This document shows positions 58,801-64,000 of a DNA stretch of 64,000 bases, one piece after another (the first letter of the stretch is position 1; every line of letters begins with the position of its first letter). The notes under the pieces were generated by a model that was given only the letters and a program-made list of their open reading frames with translations, had not been told where the DNA came from and searched no databases. The stretch is from Symsagittifera roscoffensis. Lineage: Eukaryota; Xenacoelomorpha; Acoela; Convolutidae. The translations under genes and the position numbers were made by a program. The stretch is from NCBI RefSeq assembly GCF_963678635.1, contig NC_087063.1, forward strand, positions 23,814,701 through 23,878,700. Direction: 5' to 3'.

Positions 58801-60837
58801 CGAATGTGCCGCCACCGGTAAGAACTTAAAAACGATTTTAAGAAAAAATCAACTTGGAACTGTACCCGAACCGAAGAAACCAAATGAGTCAGTCCAACTA
58901 GGTTTTTGGGGTCCCATTATTTATTTGAATGAATCCCGGAAATATGTATTAGTGGCGGTCCATCGTTTTTCTCGTTGGCCATCGGCCATGGTCTGTGGAA
59001 ATAATCGGTCTGATAAGATAATGAAAATTTTAAAAAGTTATATAACAAATCATGGGGTGCCACGGAAAATTCACGTAGATCAGGGAACGAGTTTTATTAC
59101 AAACGAGATTAAAGCCTTCTAAAATAAGGAGGGCAATAAAATCATAAAGTCGCCAGTCAATGATCATCGGGCAACCGGGTGCGTCGAGCGTACCATTGGC
59201 AGTCTTAAAAATTCCATCCTGACTTTCGCCCAAGAAAAACATCCCGAACCCTTGGAAAAAATGGTTGAAAGGGCCCTTGGTGCTCTTAGATTTTCAAAGA
59301 CTGCAACACTAAAAATCTCGCCATTTGAGGCGCATCATGGTAGAGAAGCCAACACGGTCTTACGGAACCTTACAAAAAAACCATCTCTTCAAAATCTGGA
59401 TTGGTCACGGGTTATAAAAACGAAAAATGCTTGTTTAGATGCCGCCGATCCTAATGCGCAGAATATGCCCCATCCAGCTGATACAAACTGGAGTGTACGA
59501 TCGGACTTAGCATATGACATCAACCATAGGAGCCACGCACGCCGGTTAACCGATGACCAATCCGCCAATCAACACGACGAACCATCAATTCTAAAACCCA
59601 CCGAGCTGAGCCGACAACCAGAACCATCTGGATTGTTGTTCCAGCGAACTGGAAACAGGAACCTAAAAATGTATAAACAACTTCATTCTAAAGTAAAATC
59701 CGAACGTACGCATGCATTAACCCTAAATAATGGGGTTGTGCTTAGAAAATCGGGAGTGGCTACGAAGCCTAAGTCAAAGAAATCAAAAGCGACATCTCAT
59801 TCGGTATTGCCGGTACCACCGCCAACTTCGCGTGAGGTTAAAAAGCGAGCATCTCTTTCAGCATCACCACCGCCAACTCCGCGTGAGGTTAAAGAGCGAG
59901 CTGCACAACGAATTATTTCGGACAGACAAAGAAAAAAAACCGGGCGCCGATTTGAGAACAGTGGTTCATAGTCGGAAGACAGTGACGATTTGCCAAATAT
60001 TTCGGTAAAACGGGCTAAACAACCATCAACTGAACCACCAAGAGCACAAACAGGACCAACAGCAACAACCGCAACAGCGACCAGGACACCATTCCGGCAC
60101 TAGGCGTGATTTGGACAAAAATCCAAGGGATCAAACAACGTCCAATCCAGGGGACCAGACACATGCAACGTCATTACCAGGACCTAGTAAAAAGAAGGGA
60201 CTAACAACAAGGAAGGCCAGGCTGGTATCATACAGCAGTCAGGGCGATAGCCAGGACGAAACAGCATCCACGACGTCTCCAAAAAGCGGACGGAAGAGAA
60301 CTGCGGTCACTACGGTGGGGGGTGTGATGATTGACTTCATCAACCAAAACAAAAAAGAGGGGAAAAAGTGAAGAAGTGACCTAAAAGAAACTAGTAAACT
60401 TTACCACATTAAAACTTTCTAACCCAGGGAGAGGGTGGGTCATTAGTGACTTAAAACTCAACGTCATCACTGCTCAGTGATCTTTTTAGTTGTTGAAATT
60501 TATAGTCATAAAATCTAAATTGTTCTTTCAAACATGCAGTTAGTAATTCCTATCAATCATTTATAATCAACAGGTGCCGTCATATTTTCAATCAAGTAAA
60601 GTTTCATTATTGAAGGGGAAGTATTGTATAGTGTTATTTAGTTCACATTGCAAGCTGTCAATCAACTGTTCACTCATGATGCTAAAGTAATCGATTAGCA
60701 GGTGTTTGTCCTTGGAACAGTCTGTCACCCTTGGATACTGTTTACAACCACTCTCTATGCTAACTTTGTAAGATTAAGTTGACTAACTTTGTATTGGAAT
60801 TTACGATTGAACGACTAACGTTTTCACATTCTCAACA
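55851..60837 (+). mobile_element. Ty3/Gypsy LTR retrotransposon, younger, broken
   Basis: A fossil Metaviridae element with all main pol parts in Ty3/Gypsy order: aspartic protease region about 56.1-56.4 kb (DSG core); reverse transcriptase about 56.6-57.2 kb (FIDD active-site box); RNase H about 57.4-57.8 kb, ending in the usual DYLSRHP; integrase about 58.7-59.4 kb; Pro/Ser/Lys-rich tail about 59.6-60.4 kb; purine tract; 3' LTR. It has a handful of breaks, far fewer than the 22-27 kb element, so it is much younger though inactive as it stands here. The 5' end lies in the gap, so LTR divergence cannot be used for dating. The wording of the reverse transcriptase recalls Gypsy elements of invertebrates such as cnidarians, flatworms and ticks. 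Confidence 0.93.
60625..60837 (+). repeat. Probable 3' LTR of younger Ty3/Gypsy element
   Basis: It follows the purine tract TTGAAGGGGAAG. It starts TGTATAGTGTTATTTAG and is ended at CACATTCTCAACA to give TG..CA. The right edge is not confirmed because no second LTR is available. Confidence 0.55.
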
Positions 60838-61150
60838 GACCACAAATATTTCATGCTTTCCTTTTAGGTCATGTGAAGTATAATTTCATTATAGGTTTCA
60901 TGTGTGAAAGTTGGACACAGGTTCAATAGTTCATTGACCAAATAAAAAAAGATTATTATTGGCATAATTTTTTCCTTAGAACTTTTTCAGAAATCCAAAG
61001 ACTATGATTGTACACAAAATTAAAACCACAATAAAAAAATCAGTGCCGAAAACAAAACTCACAATTGATACATTTCCTCTGCAATCACTTTATAAAACTG
61101 TAGTGAAAAGCGTTTTGCTCATTCGCTATAGAGTAATATAACAAACTTTA
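60838..61150. other. Unassigned DNA between LTR and W
   Basis: AT-rich, with nothing recognised. Confidence 0.4.
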
Positions 61151-61763
61151 TTGTTCCGACCATTTGAAATATGTGGAGGAATTTTGTATTCGGGTGTGTT
61201 TTATTATTTTAAAAGTTTTTTCTTTTTGTTTTCCACGCAAAATCAGTTACTTTAAGGAATCATCGGAATGGTTGAGTGATATCTCATATTGAAGGCCTTT
61301 CAGTTGTGATTCGAACAACATTAAAAAATTTTTCTCAGTACCGAGAAAAACCAGTTTGAATTTTATGATTTTTGGTCTAATTTCAAGAAAATGCGGTGAG
61401 CATGCAGGCTTACAATAGCTTATTTGTGCTCAATTTAAGCCATGATACTTAGTTTAACACATATAAAAAAAAATTTTGGAGTTTTTTCAGCGCCAATTTG
61501 AAAATCAAAATCTTCAATTTTCAAAAACTTTCTGCAAAAAAATTTGTAACGATTTTTCAACGATTTTTTTTTCGTTTATAAAGTCATTTTTCTACAATAA
61601 CAGTTTTCCAAATGAAATATTTTATTATTGACAGTCAAATATGCGTAAGTTCTATTTTTTCGTGCAGATAATTTATCACACCACATAGAAAAATACGAGA
61701 CCAATTTGAAAAGACCATGGTCGGAACATTATGTGCTACTTGCACAGTAACCTGCTATCCTTG
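61151..61763 (+). mobile_element. W element, complete-looking
   Basis: Best W copy: start TTGTTCCGACCATTTGAAA; interior with TGATTCGAACAACATTAAA; then ATGGTCGGAACATTA, the perfect hairpin TGTGCTACTTGCACA, GTAACCTGCTATCCTTG and TTT. It is 613 bp with no coding capacity. The shared start and subterminal copy link it to Y. Confidence 0.85.
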
Positions 61764-63849
61764 TTTCTAAATATGTTTAGTTCACAACTCTTAGATGCAA
61801 ATCATTTGAGCGCGGCATTACAAAGGCTCAAATAAAATTGCTCGAAACCAGGCGAACCCCCGAATGCTCCGATTGCCTTTTGAAAACCGGAACAATAATC
61901 ATTTCAAAATGAATAGGGCCAATTAATTGATAACATAAAAACTTCTTGTTCAGACTCAAACTATATAACTTGGTACTTGTTTGGTATTTATTTTTAGGAG
62001 ATTGGGATACTTCAAGTTGTACCTTCAAAAATCCAAGGTTTAGTCTTGATACGATCTGTCTTAATCGAAGTATAGATGGATGGATGATAGAATCAAAATG
62101 CAATAAAGCAAAGCAAAAAGCGGGGTTTGAAAAAAATAGTTTCTTGTTTGCACTTAAGTTCCAGATTTGCGCAAAATTGAATATCTGTTAACATAAAATG
62201 TGTTAAGGAAAAAATAAATCAGTGTGGTTAGGGTAAAATTTTAGAGACATCAAAGCTTTCAGGGTCTTCCATTACGTCGTTCATTTTTGGCTCAAGCATT
62301 TACCTTGCCGGTTATTATTACATAAACTTTACACTAATGTAATACAATCATAACAATAGGGTTTTGTCTGCTTCACCCTGAAACTGCTGCAAGTGCTGCC
62401 GAGTGTAAGAGTTTTTTTCAATGAAAAAAATGCGTTTTCGGGTTTTTTTTCTGGACTTTGATGAGCGATGGGTTTTTTCAGGTCGATGGTAAGCTTTGCC
62501 CGTCTATTTATAATCCAAGCCCACACTCAAATCTGCTCTTTAACTCATATTTAACTTGTAAAACTACTAAATTTATTTTATTTTGCTCCCAGTCAATTTA
62601 TTTTATTTTGTTGCCGCAAGCCCTTTTGAAAACAATTTAGGGCTACTTGGCTGAATTTGGATATTGCAAATTGGCCCAAAGAGAGACGCTTCGAAAAAAT
62701 TAAGGCATTAAAATTTAAGTTGGCGTTGGTCGTCTCTCTCTAAACAAGCTACTGAATTGCAATAAAAAATGTTTGTAGGAGGTCGAAAAATGAAATAGTG
62801 CCCAAAAATAGAGCATATCTAGAAAAAAAGTGCAGAAGTCAATTTCAGTTGGAGAATAGATCAAATTTGGTTTCTTCGCCCCTTTTCACCTACACGCTTT
62901 CACCTACACACTTTCTTTTTTCAAGTAACAAATTGAGAAGGATCATCCAGAAAAAAATTTAAAATTGGACTTCTTTTTATTAAATGAGAAGGCTTTTTAA
63001 TTTTTTTGCTTAAAGCCCCATTTTTATCCAAAGCCCCATGAAAATAGTCAGTGCTCAAATTGGCCGATAAAAAAGTGTACGGGTGTATATGACAAGTAAA
63101 AATGGCATCTGCGTGATTGAAGATGTTGAGATGTCACCATGCATCAAAACAAGTCAAATCTGAATTAAAATTGATCCAAAAACTAAAGCCACTAGCCTCA
63201 TTTTCTGTCAAATTTAAGGCATAATTTAAGTTATGATCAGAAAGCGTATACTTTGACTTGTTTTTTTTTTGTAAAACATTCGGAAACACTTTCCCTCAAT
63301 CCCACGTTTTTGTAGAAAAGTAAAATTTCCATATTTGGTTCTATAATACGGCCTCCTTTTTTGGTCAACCTATTGTAGAACAGTAGAAGTTTACACTCCT
63401 TGAGCTAGGCTATATTAGATTCTCAGTTTGAGATAAATTTGATCAGCTATCTACTGGCTGATGTGCCCCTGTTTAAGAACTACATGCACTTTTTTTTGGT
63501 TATTTTTCTGATTTTGATTGATTTAATGAAGCCAAAAATGACCGTTTGTGGGTCCGAGCTTTGCCGGGTAAGTGGCACCATAATAAATATGCAATAAAAA
63601 GAATCTAGACATTGTTTGTTCTCATAACTTTTTCTCGGCCCAATTTGAGAAAAACGCGTTCAAAGTTTCTTTTTTATTCGCTTTGTCCGTATAATTTAAA
63701 TCACGATTTAGATCAATCCAAAGAGGAGATTTTCATAATAATTTTCAGAATAAGAGCAGATTTTCAGAATACATGTTCACAATATACTCAGTATATTAAC
63801 ATGGATGAATGTAGCAGTTTGGAAAAGCTCGTTTTGTCACGATACTCAC
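61764..63849. other. Intron-side unassigned DNA
   Basis: GAATGCTCCGATTGCC at about 61,863 looks like a decayed minus-strand Y end. The rest, including frames at 61828-62191, 62329-62526 and 63612-63887, has no supported gene. Confidence 0.4.
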
Positions 63850-63975
63850 CTACGAGCATGTCGGCTATTGAGAGTGAGACGATGTAGAGATTGGCAGTCG
63901 TCTTCAGTCGAGGATTGCGTAAGAAGGCGAGGATGACCAGCACATTGCCACTTATGGTCAACAACGACACCACAG
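63850..63975 (-). CDS. Amine GPCR, exon for TM1-TM2
   Basis: Acceptor GTGTTTTAG, two bases closing a codon, 41 codons, one base, then donor GTGAGTATC. The protein VVSLLTISGNVLVILAFLRN gives the end of TM1 with the family's GN..V motif (Asn at residue 10), a short first intracellular loop, PRLKTTANL, and TM2 with SLSIADMLV, where Asp 38 is the conserved sodium-site aspartate. Both splice phases (two bases in, one base out) equal those of the TM5 exon, as in one gene. That it joins the exons at 6.7-12.2 kb is inferred from strand, order and complementary content. The N-terminal exon lies beyond the window, and TM3-TM4 are unplaced. Confidence 0.85.
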
Positions 63976-64000
63976 CTAAAACACAAACGAACTTTAATTG

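Overview
This is a 64 kb, AT-rich, repeat-dense piece of an animal genome. No species can be named from it. It is eukaryotic because it carries exons of a split class A (rhodopsin-family) amine receptor with GT/AG splice sites, and because nearly everything else is transposon-derived. No rRNA, tRNA, CRISPR array, operon or bacterial-type gene was seen. Two 200-base runs of N (21812-22011 and 55651-55850) are assembly gaps of conventional length.

The one recognisable host gene lies on the minus strand and spans most of the window. The exon for transmembrane helices TM1-TM2 is at 63850-63975, the exon for extracellular loop 2, TM5 and intracellular loop 3 (ICL3) is at 11737-12204, and a phase-compatible ICL3 exon is proposed at 10930-11035. 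The terminal TM6-TM7-C-tail exon is present twice (8478-8916 and 6702-7140) because a 1,776-bp block is tandemly duplicated. TM7 resembles muscarinic acetylcholine receptors most. The TM3-TM4 exon(s) were not found, so 12-64 kb would be giant intron(s) filled with mobile DNA. A few further coding-like stretches (1556-1867, 10047-10382, 17989-18407, 27677-27868, 51726-51905) are possible small genes, exons or remnants.

The most interesting signal is a superfamily of non-autonomous repeats, here called Y and W. They share the start TTGTTCCGAC, its inverted copy GTCGGAACA just inside the other end, a family-specific hairpin after that copy, and the end CTTG followed by T. Y uses the hairpin CAGGGCTTCGCCCTG and W uses TGTGCTACTTGCACA. 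Three Y copies sit head to tail with base-exact joins at 47634 and 48085. This fits the asymmetric-terminal-inverted-repeat layout known for Helentron/Helitron2 rolling-circle elements, but no Rep/helicase partner is present.

Layout: 1-2831, duplicated W-related unit around a small membrane ORF; 2890-5700, Y copy and unassigned DNA; 5707-9258, tandem duplication of the receptor's last exon; 9230-9985, small TIR elements; 10.0-12.2 kb, receptor exons; 12.4-13.5 kb, a TIR element filled with minisatellite; 14-21.8 kb, families X, Q, V, Y and Z, often nested; 22.0-27.3 kb, an old, heavily broken Ty3/Gypsy element; 28.6-31.7 kb, old repeats; 31.9-43.4 kb, a cascade of segmental duplications; 43.4-54.6 kb, Y and W copies, including the head-to-tail array; 55.9-60.8 kb, a younger Ty3/Gypsy element with few breaks; 61.2-61.8 kb, a complete-looking W; 63.9 kb, the receptor exon.

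All homology statements come from reading motifs by eye. Family names Y, W, X, V, Z, Q, M and S are local labels. Boundaries of old repeats are approximate.
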